64,000 bases of DNA from Gammaproteobacteria bacterium (GCA_030425645.1 JAUHZK010000010.1:38755-102754), one strand, 5' to 3'; shown: positions 21,152-30,896, counted from the stretch's first letter. Program-made: numbers and translations. The notes: generated from the sequence alone by a model not told the origin.

Positions 21152-22285
21152 CTATTTCGCCTCCATTAGAGAGACGAACTTATCGAATAGGTATTGAATA
21201 TCGTGCGGCCCTGGCGAAGCTTCTGGGTGACCTTGGAAGCTAAAAGCCGGCGTGTCAGTCCGCTCAACGCCCTGCAAAGAACCATCAAACAATGATTTGT
21301 GAGTCGCACGCAGGTTGGCTGGCAAGCTACTTTCATCAACAGCAAAGCCATGGTTTTGCGAAGTAATCGCAACCACTTTGCTATCAAGGTCTTGCACAGG
21401 GTGGTTAGCGCCGTGATGACCAAACTTCATCTTCAAGGTTTTTGCGCCACTAGCAAGTGACAGCAACTGGTGACCCAAACAGATACCAAAGGTCGGCACA
21501 CCGGCGGCAAGAATTTCTTTAATCGCCTCAATCGCGTAATCGCATGGCTCAGGATCACCGGGGCCATTGGACAGGAATACGCCATCTGGATTCATCGCCA
21601 GCACTTCGCTAGCTGGGGTTTGTGCCGGTACTACGGTCAGTTCACAGCCGCGATCCACTAATAGGCGCAGAATATTATGTTTGACGCCGAAGTCGTAAGC
21701 CACCACTTTGAACTTGCCACTGTCTGGCACGGTGTGACCCACACCCAACTCCCAGGTGGTTTCTTTCCACTGGTAGGTTTCGCTAGTAGTGACTTCTTTG
21801 GCTAAATCCATGCCCGCCAGGCCGCCAAAGGCTTTGGCTTGCGCTAACGCAGCAGCTTCATCGATGTCTCCAGCCACAATGCAACCAGCTTGAGCGCCCT
21901 TCTCACGCAAGATGCGGGTTAGGCGGCGTGTATCAATATCGGCGATGGCGACAATATTGTTGCGCTCTAAATAAGCTTGCAGGGTTTCTTCGGCGCGAAA
22001 ATTACTCATCACCGGCGGCAGCTCGCGAATAATCAAACCAGCCGCATGCACTGCGTCCGATTCAGCATCTTCTGCATTAACACCAACGTTGCCGATATGG
22101 GGATAAGTCAAGGTCACAATCTGACGACTGTAAGATGGGTCAGTCAGAATTTCTTGATAGCCGGTCAGGGCAGTATTAAAAACAACTTCACCTACCGTAG
22201 AACCGGTAGCGCCAATTGCAGTGCCATGAAATACACTGCCATCTTCGAGAACCAGCAGCGCTGGTTGAGGTGCGGCTATAGACAC
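21152..22285 (-). CDS. carA: Carbamoyl-phosphate synthase small subunit
   Basis: A 377-residue glutaminase subunit. The N-terminal domain ([28 protein letters not shown]) is followed by a class I amidotransferase domain with the nucleophile Cys in [10 protein letters not shown] and the His/Glu in [13 protein letters not shown]. The start is a GTG at 22285 with GGAG a few bases upstream. It forms an operon with carB and has a good promoter about 110 bases upstream. Confidence 0.98.
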   Translation of the reverse strand: MSIAAPQPALLVLEDGSVFHGTAIGATGSTVGEVVFNTALTGYQEILTDPSYSRQIVTLTYPHIGNVGVNAEDAESDAVHAAGLIIRELPPVMSNFRAEETLQAYLERNNIVAIADIDTRRLTRILREKGAQAGCIVAGDIDEAAALAQAKAFGGLAGMDLAKEVTTSETYQWKETTWELGVGHTVPDSGKFKVVAYDFGVKHNILRLLVDRGCELTVVPAQTPASEVLAMNPDGVFLSNGPGDPEPCDYAIEAIKEILAAGVPTFGICLGHQLLSLASGAKTLKMKFGHHGANHPVQDLDSKVVAITSQNHGFAVDESSLPANLRATHKSLFDGSLQGVERTDTPAFSFQGHPEASPGPHDIQYLFDKFVSLMEAK

Positions 22286-22401
22286 ACAAGCTCCATAGTA
22301 GTGGGCGTCGCATACAAAAACAGCCAGTCCAAGGCATCACAAAAGTGACAATGAAACTGACTGCACCGCTCGGACTCTGAGTCACGAGCAAAACTGGCGG
22401 G

Positions 22402-22430
22402 ATTTTACGCGCCTAAGGCCCCGCTGTCCA
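22402..22430 (-). promoter_or_regulatory. Sigma-70 promoter of carAB
   Basis: On the minus strand TGGACA (22430-22425) and TAAAAT (22407-22402) are separated by exactly 17 bases. Transcription from about 22395 would give a roughly 110-base leader ahead of the carA GTG, room for arginine or pyrimidine control, though no operator was recognised. Confidence 0.65.
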
Positions 22431-22447
22431 TGCCAAAACCACTGCAA

Positions 22448-23023
22448 CTAACAGTTAACCCGACGAAAAGTCAGGTTAATGCGGGCACCCACCTGTCTCC
22501 GAGTTTTCGGCAAACAATGATCAAATAGTTGCTGGGTACCTGGCTTCATCAATAGCAGGCTGCCGTTCTCCAGCTCCCAGTGTTGAGTATGGCTACTCTG
22601 AGCTTTTTCTCGCATTCGAAACCGGCGACTCGCGCCGAAACTGAGCGAAGCGATCGCCGTATTCGGGCACAACTCCGGCTCATCATCAGCATGCCAGCCA
22701 TTAGAGTCCTGACCATCTCGATAGAGGTTCAACAATACAGAGTTATATGACTGCTGAGTTTGCTGCTCTACTTGCTGCCGGATCGCTCGCAGCAGGCTCG
22801 TCCACGGCTGCGGTTGGTGCCGGATACCAGAATATTGGTATTCCGCGCCAGCATCTCCAAACCAAGCCGTTAAACGCGGCACCCGATGTTGCTGACCAAA
22901 CAAGCGAATAATGGGCTGCTGCCAAGATGTCTCCGCCATTAGCTCTGCAAACACCAGATCAGCGTCACTAGCCGCCCAAAAATCTGGCTGATAGTCGACA
23001 TAGTCCGCAAACATCGGGCTCAA
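22448..23023 (-). CDS. AlkB-like alpha-ketoglutarate-dependent dioxygenase
   Basis: A 191-residue 2-oxoglutarate/Fe(II) oxygenase of the AlkB family, which repairs alkylated bases by oxidative demethylation. The iron-binding HxD appears in NGWHADDEPEL, a distal His in FDHCLPKT, and the 2OG-binding Arg pair in RINLTFRRV. The substrate-loop segment RLTAWFGDAGAEYQYSG is typical of ALKBH2/3-like bacterial members. Its start overlaps the end of the RluA-like gene by four bases, so the two are coupled. Confidence 0.85.
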   Translation of the reverse strand: MSPMFADYVDYQPDFWAASDADLVFAELMAETSWQQPIIRLFGQQHRVPRLTAWFGDAGAEYQYSGIRHQPQPWTSLLRAIRQQVEQQTQQSYNSVLLNLYRDGQDSNGWHADDEPELCPNTAIASLSFGASRRFRMREKAQSSHTQHWELENGSLLLMKPGTQQLFDHCLPKTRRQVGARINLTFRRVNC

Positions 23024-23850
23024 GCGGCAAATACCGGACGCAAGGACTGCGGCGTTTCGTACAAGCGGGACTGACCACTAAGCGGACAGCTAAAGGCCAA
23101 TTTCACAGCACATAACTGCAAACCTTCAGCCGCCACCTCGCCAAACATAGCATCACCCACAATCGGAAAACCGGCCTCAGAAAGGTGCCGGCGAACTTGA
23201 TGCTTGCGCCCGGTCGAAATTTGCACGTTCAGTAAGCTGCGACCCTCGGCTACGGCCAGTACAGTGACGTCGCTTAGCGCATGCTTGCCATCAATATCAC
23301 TCTCAATACGCTGACAATGCCCTTGCTCGCCAAAGGTGCCGACAACAATCGCCTGATAATGCTTTTCAATCGCGCGCTCACGAAACACCCGAGACAATTC
23401 TGCGGCAGCTTTTTTGCTATGCGCCAACAATATTAAGCCCGAGGTATGGCGATCCAAGCGGTGCACAATCTTTGCCGTCCGTTGCGGCTCTAGATGCTGC
23501 TCGGCCCAGCGACCAATGGTGTGATGATCCCCCCATTTGGTGCCCTGAGTGAACATGCCACTGGGTTTGTACCAAACACTATAGTCACCCTCATCAGCAA
23601 TAAGCTGCGCGGGCGGCGGCTGCAGATCGATGGTTTTGGCATCGTAATACAGGTGCAGTGTATCGCCGGCCTGCAGCTCTGTTTTAGCCCGGCGCAAGCG
23701 CTTGGTCTGCTGGCCGCGACTCAGCCAAACCGCTCCGCATTGCATCACCTGCTTTAAGCGGTTTTTTGACAGCTCACAATTTGCTTGCAGCAGGTCGAGC
23801 GCTGGCTGAGATTGCTGCGCAGTTAAATGGAGTTCGATATCACAGGGCAT
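23020..23850 (-). CDS. RluA family pseudouridine synthase
   Basis: A 276-residue pseudouridine synthase. An S4-like N-terminal region (NRLKQVMQCGAVWLSRG ... LRRAKTELQAGDTLHLYYD) precedes the catalytic domain with HRLDRHTSGLILLAHSK, where the second Asp is the catalytic residue, and GRKHQVRRHLSEAGFPIVGDAMFG. Which RNA position it modifies is not clear. Confidence 0.88.
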   Translation of the reverse strand: MPCDIELHLTAQQSQPALDLLQANCELSKNRLKQVMQCGAVWLSRGQQTKRLRRAKTELQAGDTLHLYYDAKTIDLQPPPAQLIADEGDYSVWYKPSGMFTQGTKWGDHHTIGRWAEQHLEPQRTAKIVHRLDRHTSGLILLAHSKKAAAELSRVFRERAIEKHYQAIVVGTFGEQGHCQRIESDIDGKHALSDVTVLAVAEGRSLLNVQISTGRKHQVRRHLSEAGFPIVGDAMFGEVAAEGLQLCAVKLAFSCPLSGQSRLYETPQSLRPVFAA

Positions 23851-23910
23851 AGCGCCCAGTATAAAGCCTGCAAGCCCTTGGCTAGCAGTCCAAAATCACG
23901 ACATTAATCG

Positions 23911-24225
23911 CTACATTTCCATTATTTCAGCAATTTCGATGGAACCACCACGTTCACGAATTGGGCAGCCCTGTGCCAAGGTTTCTGCTGCGTCCTGGCT
24001 ATCAGTACTAATAATGCTGTAACCACTAACCGGATTACTGCCGCCATTGGCTTCAACAATGCCATCACTTTGCACGGTACTGGATAAGCCCACCGGGTTG
24101 CCGGCATCCACCACCGCTGGCCCCATTTGTTCAAACCAAGCCTGCCATTGCGCCATCACCGCCATGCCCTCGGCTTCCGTTTCAGGCATCGAACCACCGT
24201 GATAGACAAATAAATATTTCGCCAT
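23911..24225 (-). CDS. YCII-related domain protein
   Basis: A 104-residue single-domain protein of the YCII/DGPF superfamily: N-terminal strand KYLFVYHGG, a central helix (AVMAQWQAWFEQM), and NPVSGYSIISTDSQDAAETLAQGCPI, the typical second half. Members are small dimeric ferredoxin-like folds of mostly unknown function. Free-standing, between the RluA-like gene and an acyltransferase gene. Confidence 0.75.
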   Translation of the reverse strand: MAKYLFVYHGGSMPETEAEGMAVMAQWQAWFEQMGPAVVDAGNPVGLSSTVQSDGIVEANGGSNPVSGYSIISTDSQDAAETLAQGCPIRERGGSIEIAEIMEM

Positions 24226-24278
24226 GACTGCTACTCCCCCAAAGATGCTTTAAAAGGTGCTTTCTTAGCTTAGGATAT

Positions 24279-25514
24279 TTACTGCCAATCACCACGCAAA
24301 GCCTGCACTCGCTTTTGCAGCTCCGCAGCGCTGGCATCCTCTGGCGCCAATGGCTCACCGGCTCGTAATTGAATCTTTTTCCACGGCCGCGGCAGGCCCT
24401 TAAAGGTGCCACCACTACTACGACTAAACCAACTACCCCATAAACCACGCAAAGCAATTGGCACTACCCTGACTGGGGTGCGTTTTAGAATCCGCTCAAC
24501 ACCCTCTTTGAAGGCGATCATCTCGCCATCCCAAGTAATGGCCCCCTCCGGAAATACTAAAACCACCTCGCCAGCCTGTAACTCGGCCGCAATTTGATCG
24601 TAGGCTCTAGCTAACATTTCAGGATCTTTTTTGGCCGGTGCAATCGGAATGGCTTTGGCGGTCCGAAATATCCAGTTCATCACCGGCACTTCATAAAAAC
24701 CTTTGTCCATCACAAAACGGGGTGGCCTTTTGATGGTGCCGCCAACCACAAAGGAGTCAATAAAACTCACATGGTTACAAACCAGCAATACCGGGCCGCG
24801 CGCCGGAATATGGTGTAGATCTCGTGCCTCAATTCGATAAAACAGGTGAATAAAAACCCAAGCGAAAAACTGCAAAAACGCGATTGGCAAACGCCACAAC
24901 ACAAAAGCACTGACCAACCAACCGGCAATCGCTAACAACGTGTAAATATTTTGCTCCGGCATGAGCTGAGCCGCTAGCGCCGGTCCATTACAACCAACAA
25001 AAATGGCCGCGGCGACACTCAGCAGCAGTAGCACCGTACTGCGGCGCTGCGTTTGCGCCGAGCTGCGTTGGATCAGCAAACCTAATTGCGGCAGCGAAAA
25101 CAGACCCGCCCAGAAACCCAACCACAGCGCCATCTGTCCCCAGTCGCTACTGAGGTAGTCAACAAAACCACCGGCCTCTGCGGGCAACTCCGGCAATAAT
25201 AAGCCCCAATCAAAAAACACTAGACCAACGGCCGCCACCGGCACCAGGCCTAACTGCGGTTGTCCCTCCGATAACCACAACACCAATACCGCCGCCGCAG
25301 ATAAACCAAGCGCCATTAATGACAACAACAGCAGCGCTAGATAGGTTGGTTCAAGTGCTGCCGCGTAAGCCTGTCCCCACAGCTGCAAATGCGCCACCAG
25401 TAGCGCCACGCCGGAAGCAACACCCAAAGCTGGCAGCACAAAATCTCGGTTCCGCGCCGGGCTAATCAGCATTTTGATCGCCGCCCATAAAGGCCATTCA
25501 TTGGCTAAGGCCAT
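24279..25514 (-). CDS. Membrane-anchored 1-acylglycerol-3-phosphate acyltransferase with half MFS domain
   Basis: A 411-residue protein. Residues about 225-411 are a PlsC acyltransferase: NHVSFIDS (catalytic HxxxxD as H-V-S-F-I-D), FVMDKGFYEVPV, VLVFPEGAITWDGE and VVPIALRGLWGS. Residues 1-215 hold about six membrane helices; the segment GQPQLGLVPVAAVGLVFF resembles the C-terminal half of the LplT/MFS domain fused to acyltransferases in many gammaproteobacteria. The N-terminal six helices of that MFS domain are missing, and the next gene upstream is only 50 bases away. It probably acylates lysophospholipid; whether it flips lipid is doubtful. Confidence 0.75.
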   Translation of the reverse strand: MALANEWPLWAAIKMLISPARNRDFVLPALGVASGVALLVAHLQLWGQAYAAALEPTYLALLLLSLMALGLSAAAVLVLWLSEGQPQLGLVPVAAVGLVFFDWGLLLPELPAEAGGFVDYLSSDWGQMALWLGFWAGLFSLPQLGLLIQRSSAQTQRRSTVLLLLSVAAAIFVGCNGPALAAQLMPEQNIYTLLAIAGWLVSAFVLWRLPIAFLQFFAWVFIHLFYRIEARDLHHIPARGPVLLVCNHVSFIDSFVVGGTIKRPPRFVMDKGFYEVPVMNWIFRTAKAIPIAPAKKDPEMLARAYDQIAAELQAGEVVLVFPEGAITWDGEMIAFKEGVERILKRTPVRVVPIALRGLWGSWFSRSSGGTFKGLPRPWKKIQLRAGEPLAPEDASAAELQKRVQALRGDWQ

Positions 25515-25564
25515 GATGCTCTCCCCTAGTTGTTACGTTGGCTATGCTGTGGCTATTCAACTGG

Positions 25565-26296
25565 CTACTCAATCACGTAAATTTTTAACGCTAATGGCCA
25601 GTCAATATCACGTTCAGACTCACCCCAAACACTGCCAAGCGTTTGTCGCGCTAAGGCCACGGGGTCTTCACCCGTTTGCTGCCGATATTTTTGTGTTGCC
25701 GACCAGCTAGAAAGATAACCCAAATAATGTTCCAGCCCCCAACGCAGTTGCAACCTTAGCCGCTGTTCACTAAGACAAGGGAAAGGTGCCTGAATACTTT
25801 CGTAAAGACAGTCCACATGCTCGCGCCCCGGCGGCCAATAAGGCCCAACAATATCGCCGTGGTAGCGGCTTTCAAACCGATCCGGCAGCCCTGCAGAAGC
25901 TAAACCATAGGTCCAAAACGCGAGCACAGCACCTGGCCTTGCTAGCCGACGACATTCTTGCCAAAAGGCGTCTAAATCAAACCAATGAATGGCCTGACCT
26001 ACCGTAATCAAATCAACACTGCCAGCCGCCAAACCAGACTGCTCAGCGGTCGCCACTGAAAAATGAACATTATCCGGAGCCGCCGCCTCAGTAATTTGGG
26101 CGGCACTTAAATCGGTGGCATGTACGGTTTCAAACCGCGGCGCCAACACGCGCGCCACCTGGCCATTGCCGGTGCCGCAATCCCAGGCGTTGCCCCAGTT
26201 ATTCACATGGGGCCACAAGGCTTGATAAAGCGCGGCTGGGTAGTCAGGCCGATAACGCGAATAGTCCGCCGCTTGTTTGGAAAAATAATCACCCAC
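25565..26296 (-). CDS. Class I SAM-dependent methyltransferase
   Basis: A 243-residue protein beginning FSKQAADYSRYRPDYPAALY, with the SAM motif WDCGTGNGQVARVLA (about 36-50), acidic residue in VHATDLSAAQI, and VDLITVGQAIHWFDLDAFW (post-II/III). This is the Methyltransf_11 pattern close to yeast TMT1/YafE-like enzymes. The substrate is not predictable. Confidence 0.82.
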   Translation of the reverse strand: MGDYFSKQAADYSRYRPDYPAALYQALWPHVNNWGNAWDCGTGNGQVARVLAPRFETVHATDLSAAQITEAAAPDNVHFSVATAEQSGLAAGSVDLITVGQAIHWFDLDAFWQECRRLARPGAVLAFWTYGLASAGLPDRFESRYHGDIVGPYWPPGREHVDCLYESIQAPFPCLSEQRLRLQLRWGLEHYLGYLSSWSATQKYRQQTGEDPVALARQTLGSVWGESERDIDWPLALKIYVIE

Positions 26297-26327
26297 GGCG
26301 GACTCCTATATCGCTACAGCTCAGCGC

Positions 26328-26579
26328 CTATAGGTCTGCACTAATGTCGGCCACTAACCAGCGGACGAAATAAGACAGGCTGACCACAAACAGAATCGTC
26401 ATGATCAAACCCACTATCAAATAAGCTTTGTAATCCGTCTGACCCGCATCATGGTCAAACTTAGACTTGCTTTGCACGCCAAAAAACGCCGCCAAGACGC
26501 TTTGCAGAACCTGCCAAATATTCGATTTTCGCGGGCGTTTATTCGGAGGGATATTGGAAGAGTCGTCCATTGCCATCAT
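26328..26579 (-). CDS. DUF2970 domain-containing protein
   Basis: An 83-residue protein with the family signature NIWQVLQSVLAAFFGVQSKSKFDHD and one C-terminal membrane helix (about 52-72). Function unknown. It begins a few bases after the stop of the MFS gene and is probably co-transcribed. Several Met codons at the start (1, 2 and 4) leave the first residue uncertain. Confidence 0.78.
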   Translation of the reverse strand: MMAMDDSSNIPPNKRPRKSNIWQVLQSVLAAFFGVQSKSKFDHDAGQTDYKAYLIVGLIMTILFVVSLSYFVRWLVADISADL

Positions 26580-26583
26580 CTAT

Positions 26584-27846
26584 TTAAGTTTGCGTTCCTG
26601 CAGCGGGCTCTGGCACACGGGCCAACAACAGCAATCCCGCCAGCAAGAGAATGGATATAGAAAGAATACCGAAACGCTGATTACCACTCACCAGCGTCAC
26701 CCAGCCCACCAACAGCGGGCCTAATACTGAGGCGAACTTGCCCAGCATATTAAAGAAACCATAAAACTGCGCGCCTTTGCCTGCTGGCACAAAACGGCCG
26801 AAGTAGGCCCGAGACAAGGCTTGCACACCACCCTGCGCCAAACCAATCACGCCAGCCATCAAGTAAAAGTGCGTCACTGTCGTTAGCTGCGTCCCTAAGA
26901 CGGAAACGCCAATATAGACGGCGATAGCAACCATAATCATATTCTTGGTGCCAAAGCGGTTGGCCAAGGGGCCATAAGCCAGCGCCGCCGGGAAGCCCAC
27001 AAACTGCGTAATCAATAACGCCAGAATCAGGCTACTGGATGGAAAGCCCAAGGCTAAACCGTAATCCACCGCCATCTTAATAACGGTATGCACGCCGTCG
27101 ATATACAGCCAATAAGCAAGTAAGAAATACAACACCGGCTTTAAGGCACGAATTTCACGGAAGGTGCTAACAAGCTCCCGAAAGCCTTCGCGAGCAGCTG
27201 AAACCAGCGGCACAGTGTCGCTTTGACTTGCCTCGCTAACCCACTTAAACAACGGCAAAGCAAAGATTGCCCACCAGGCCGCACAAGTTAGAAACGCCCA
27301 GCGCACGCCTTCAGCTGCACTGGTCAAGCCAAACCATTCCGGCTTTTGCGTCACCAACACTTGCCCGGCAAACAACAGGCCACCACCCAAATAACCAAAG
27401 GAATAGCCCACGGTAGAGACACGGTCATACTCTGACGGTTCAGCGACATCCAATAACATAGCGTCATAAAACACGTTGCCACCGGCAAAACCAATGGTGC
27501 CCAACACGTATAACAAGGCCGCCACTTCCCAGGCACCTTGCGCCACCCAGAACATCGCCGCTGTACTCAGCACGCCGAAGGTTGCAAAACTCGCCAAAAA
27601 GCTTTTTCTACGACCGCCTGCATCGGCGATTGCACCTAACGCTGGTGCCGATAAGGCCACCACTAAGGCAGCGAAAGAACTAGCAGCTCCCAACCAAAAA
27701 GTAGATTCTGTTGCCGCTAATTCGGCACCCCAATATTGTTTAAAGAATACCGGGAAAAATCCGGCCAATACGGTGGTCGCAAAGGCAGAATTAGCCCAGT
27801 CGTAAAAGGCCCACGCCAATACCCGTCGGTTTTTTAAAATACCCAA
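26584..27846 (-). CDS. MFS transporter, UMF1/Atg22-like
   Basis: A 420-residue, roughly 12-helix transporter with the family opening RRVLAWAFYDWANSAFATTVLAGFFPVFFKQYW. Members resemble the vacuolar effluxer Atg22, and bacterial substrates are unknown. I place the start at TTG 27846 (AGGA 8 bases upstream, partly formed by the stop of the preceding gene); a longer frame to 27927 overlaps that gene with a basic, non-homologous stretch. It is the third gene of a run with the NnrU-like gene and DUF2970. Confidence 0.8.
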   Translation of the reverse strand: MGILKNRRVLAWAFYDWANSAFATTVLAGFFPVFFKQYWGAELAATESTFWLGAASSFAALVVALSAPALGAIADAGGRRKSFLASFATFGVLSTAAMFWVAQGAWEVAALLYVLGTIGFAGGNVFYDAMLLDVAEPSEYDRVSTVGYSFGYLGGGLLFAGQVLVTQKPEWFGLTSAAEGVRWAFLTCAAWWAIFALPLFKWVSEASQSDTVPLVSAAREGFRELVSTFREIRALKPVLYFLLAYWLYIDGVHTVIKMAVDYGLALGFPSSSLILALLITQFVGFPAALAYGPLANRFGTKNMIMVAIAVYIGVSVLGTQLTTVTHFYLMAGVIGLAQGGVQALSRAYFGRFVPAGKGAQFYGFFNMLGKFASVLGPLLVGWVTLVSGNQRFGILSISILLLAGLLLLARVPEPAAGTQT

Positions 27847-27854
27847 AATCAGTC

Positions 27855-28529
27855 CTAACGAAACATTACGCCGTGCGCCATATACAAGCCCACCGCCACG
27901 ACCACACCCACGGCTAAACCTAGCCAAGGCAATTCGGACAGCACTAACTTATTCCGCCCCGTCAAAATAGCCACAAACGGCAGTAACGAGGTTTCAGCGT
28001 AATAGTCTTTAAGGTCCGCTCGGTCTCGCTTGCGGCTGTCTTGATGCGCACAACCGATAATGGCAAACACGGCAAAACCGCCGAAAAAGGCCACGTCAGA
28101 AGCAAAACCCCACAGCAGACAATGCGAAAGACCCCATAAACCTAAAAACATAAACATGGGGTGTCGGGTAATACGGGTTAGGCCACGGGCAGATTTATCT
28201 TTCAGTGGCACAAAACCATTTGGCGGCATCTGAAAGTAACCCGAGACAAACACCGCAATACCCAACAGCGCCAATAACATTGCGAAATGCTTAACCGCGG
28301 CAATCGAAGCCAAGTCCCATAACAACGGGCCTTGATGTTCATTACCGATATAAGTGGATACAAGAGGAATAAACACCGCAAACGCCACCAGAGAATACAC
28401 CCCCATAAAGCCTTTGCCACCGAGCTTGGCCACCAGGGCGCTACGAACCGGCGTATGCGACATCAGAATATGCGTGGCCGCAAAAGCGCCCCATAACAAT
28501 GTGATTGATAACCATGCGTCCATATCCAT
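27855..28529 (-). CDS. NnrU family protein
   Basis: A 224-residue membrane protein with five to six helices. It has the pattern GAFAATHILMSHTPVRSALVAKLGGKGF near the N-terminus and RITRHPMFMFLGLWGLSHCL in the middle, the latter like the methyltransferase-type fold of NnrU/isoprenylcysteine methyltransferase proteins. NnrU was first linked to denitrification in Rhodobacter, but many carriers do not denitrify and no nitrogen-oxide genes are nearby. Confidence 0.8.
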   Translation of the reverse strand: MDMDAWLSITLLWGAFAATHILMSHTPVRSALVAKLGGKGFMGVYSLVAFAVFIPLVSTYIGNEHQGPLLWDLASIAAVKHFAMLLALLGIAVFVSGYFQMPPNGFVPLKDKSARGLTRITRHPMFMFLGLWGLSHCLLWGFASDVAFFGGFAVFAIIGCAHQDSRKRDRADLKDYYAETSLLPFVAILTGRNKLVLSELPWLGLAVGVVVAVGLYMAHGVMFR

Positions 28530-28591
28530 CTCCTAAGCTTTATTTTCTAGTTATGCACTCAACAATCGCGCCTGTAACTTCGCGCCGCTTA

Positions 28592-29071
28592 CTATTTAAA
28601 GGCCCTTGCACAGATCATCTCGCTCGCTAACGTTAATACCAGCAAAATCGGCGCCGCTACCCAAACGTAGTAGCCAAACAACAACGCCACCGGCCCGCTG
28701 CCCGTGCCAGTACCAGAATATAAGGCGACCGGTTGTACTGCATACAAACTCATCATAACCGCAGTTGTTGCCATCGTAATTACCCGGCCACGCTGACTTA
28801 AGCGCTGCCAAATAAGCGGCGACAAACAAAACACAATATTAGCGAGCCAAGGTGCTACCAACAGCATCAAAGCCAATATGTCTTTTAAGGTCGGCAACAC
28901 AGAGGGACCAAGAACGACTGAGAGCAAAATTAATGTGCTAACCATGCCTTGGAAAAACAATTCATAACCCAAAAGCAACTCACCAGACGGCGCTACCACA
29001 GCCGGCAAGAAAAATGCAAAACCATACAGCGCTACAGCGAGCAGACGTAGCGTTAGGATTAGTTTCAACAC
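28592..29071 (-). CDS. Hypothetical membrane protein, four to five helices
   Basis: A 159-residue hydrophobic protein with helices at about 5-27, 38-56, 62-85, 96-113 and 128-152 and no charged catalytic motif. Not recognised. It sits between an SDR gene (36 bases upstream) and the NnrU-like gene on the same strand. Confidence 0.6.
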   Translation of the reverse strand: MLKLILTLRLLAVALYGFAFFLPAVVAPSGELLLGYELFFQGMVSTLILLSVVLGPSVLPTLKDILALMLLVAPWLANIVFCLSPLIWQRLSQRGRVITMATTAVMMSLYAVQPVALYSGTGTGSGPVALLFGYYVWVAAPILLVLTLASEMICARAFK

Positions 29072-29107
29072 TTAGTAAAAGACATCTATTTAGGCAGAAA
29101 TTGACCC

Positions 29108-29869
29108 TTAAAGCGGGTCAGCAATCAACATACCACCATCAGCGACAATGGTTTGACCGGTCACAAAGCGGGCTAGGTCTGAAGCTAAAAAGCTCGCCAC
29201 GCTGGCAATGTCATCAGGCTGGCCCAAACGCTGCATCGGCACTTCAGTTTCCACTTTGGCACGCATTCTCGGGTTCTCCCATAGCGCCCGCGCAAACTCA
29301 GTTTGAATCAAACCCGGAGCAATACAGTTAGCGCGCATACCTAAAGGCCCCCACTCCAAGGCTAAGTTCCGCATTAGCGCAATCTCTGCGGCTTTAGTGA
29401 TCGCATAAGTGCCAATATTTTGGCTACCTCTAAAGGCTGTAACACTCGACAACAGCACCACGTTGCCGCCGCTTTCTTGCAAATGGGGTTTCGCCATTTG
29501 GCAAAGCCAGTGAGTGCCGCGCAGGTTGGCATCCAATATTTTGTTGTAGGCCTCATCTGGAATATCGGACATGCTGCCGTAATGCGGGTTCACCGCAGCA
29601 TTGCAGACCACCACATCAAGTCGCCCAAAGGTTTGCACAGTGGAATGAACCACCGCTTGCAAGCTGTCCTTGTCAGCAATATTGCAGCTGAGCGCCAAGG
29701 CCTTGCCGCCAGCAGCCTCAATTTCGGCCACCACCTTTTCACAGTCAGGCAACTTGCGACTGCACACCACCACGATGGCGCCAGCGCTAGCCATGCGTTT
29801 AGCAATCGCTTCACCAATGCCACGGCTAGAGCCGGTGACAATGGCAACTTTGTTTTCAAAGCTAATCAT
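29108..29869 (-). CDS. SDR family oxidoreductase (FabG-like)
   Basis: A 253-residue classical SDR with TGSSRGIG at about 12-19, CNAAV in place of the usual NNAG, catalytic Ser in LSSVTAF and Tyr/Lys in YAITKAAE, then the C-terminal VADGGMLIADP. The Arg and Ser-Arg near VVVCSRK suggest NADP(H). Best fits are acetoin/glucose dehydrogenase-like or 3-oxoacyl reductase families. The WYL regulator gene is adjacent upstream on the same strand. Confidence 0.83.
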   Translation of the reverse strand: MISFENKVAIVTGSSRGIGEAIAKRMASAGAIVVVCSRKLPDCEKVVAEIEAAGGKALALSCNIADKDSLQAVVHSTVQTFGRLDVVVCNAAVNPHYGSMSDIPDEAYNKILDANLRGTHWLCQMAKPHLQESGGNVVLLSSVTAFRGSQNIGTYAITKAAEIALMRNLALEWGPLGMRANCIAPGLIQTEFARALWENPRMRAKVETEVPMQRLGQPDDIASVASFLASDLARFVTGQTIVADGGMLIADPL

Positions 29870-29897
29870 CTATATCTCTCCGTTGCTCAAGACAGCG

Positions 29898-30860
29898 CTA
29901 TTGATAACGCGCCGCAGCTGCCTGTAAACGCTCGGCCACCTGCTCACGTAAGGCCTGAGGAGCTAACACCTCAGCCTCAGGCCCCAAACGCATTACATCC
30001 GCCAGTAATTCCCAAGGCTGCGAATACGGCACCTTAAGCAGGTAACTGCCGTCGGCCAACCACTCACTTTGCTGCTGAGGGTGCCATTGCTCATCCGCTA
30101 CCCAACGCGCTTGCTGAGGGCTGATTTTTATTTCCGCTACCGCGGTTGGTTCGCCAGAAAAAATGCCGTAGCTGGAGCCGAGCACACGATCCAATTCAAC
30201 ATCGGCGATATCATCGGCGGTGTCTTCCAGCAACTGCGCGGCAAGAATCTTATCTAACGAAAAGGTTCGTAAGGCCGCTGACTGGTGACACCAAGCATCC
30301 AAAAACCAATTGTCTCGATAATGCGTCAAACGCTGTGGTGAAAGCTGCCGTTGCGTTCGTTCACCGGTACTGCGGGCTTCGTATTCGATAGCCAGCTGTT
30401 GGCGCTCGACGACCGCACTCGCGACGGTATGAAAGTGCTCTCCGCTCGGTCTTGCTGTGGCCGCCAAAATACGAATTCGACGCCCTAGCTGGTCATCGTG
30501 AACGATGTTACTGCTGTTAATAAGCTCGTTTAACGGTTCCAGCTGAGTACTGAGCAAGCCCGGCTCTAACGTCGACAGCAACGCCTTTAAAGTCAGGATC
30601 GCTTGCACTTCAGCAGGGCTAAACCACAGCCCAGGCAGCTCATATACCGGGCCATATTCATTCTGCTCAGCGTAGTAATAACCGTTGGCGTCACGGTCGT
30701 ACTCAATCGGCGCATTTAGGTAGTCACGCATCTGCTGGATAATGCGTTTGATCGTTGCCGTTGAACATTCCAAGCGCTCCTCGAGCATGACCCTAGAAAC
30801 CGGCTGTCGCGAAGTCTTTAGCTCGCGGTGCAAAGCAAAAATTCGATCAAATAAGTTCAT
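29898..30860 (-). CDS. WYL domain-containing transcriptional regulator (YafY-like)
   Basis: A 320-residue regulator with an N-terminal helix-turn-helix (LFDRIFALHRELKTSRQPVSRVMLEERLECSTATIKRIIQQMRDYL), a middle WYL/Sm-like domain (about 140-215, with LSPQRLTHYRDNWFLDAWCH) and the WCX C-terminal region (about 230-320). WYL domains bind ssDNA or nucleotide ligands; several regulate DNA-damage or defence genes. Here it directly precedes the SDR gene, its likely co-transcribed neighbour. Confidence 0.85.
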   Translation of the reverse strand: MNLFDRIFALHRELKTSRQPVSRVMLEERLECSTATIKRIIQQMRDYLNAPIEYDRDANGYYYAEQNEYGPVYELPGLWFSPAEVQAILTLKALLSTLEPGLLSTQLEPLNELINSSNIVHDDQLGRRIRILAATARPSGEHFHTVASAVVERQQLAIEYEARSTGERTQRQLSPQRLTHYRDNWFLDAWCHQSAALRTFSLDKILAAQLLEDTADDIADVELDRVLGSSYGIFSGEPTAVAEIKISPQQARWVADEQWHPQQQSEWLADGSYLLKVPYSQPWELLADVMRLGPEAEVLAPQALREQVAERLQAAAARYQ

Positions 30861-30896
30861 GATGACAGTCTGCCACAGCCCCCTTGTATTAATACC

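Noticed and set aside
22286..22401. A leader peptide attenuator before carA
   Set aside because: A short GTG frame exists in the leader, but it has no run of regulatory codons and continues out of frame through carA; no terminator/antiterminator pair was visible.
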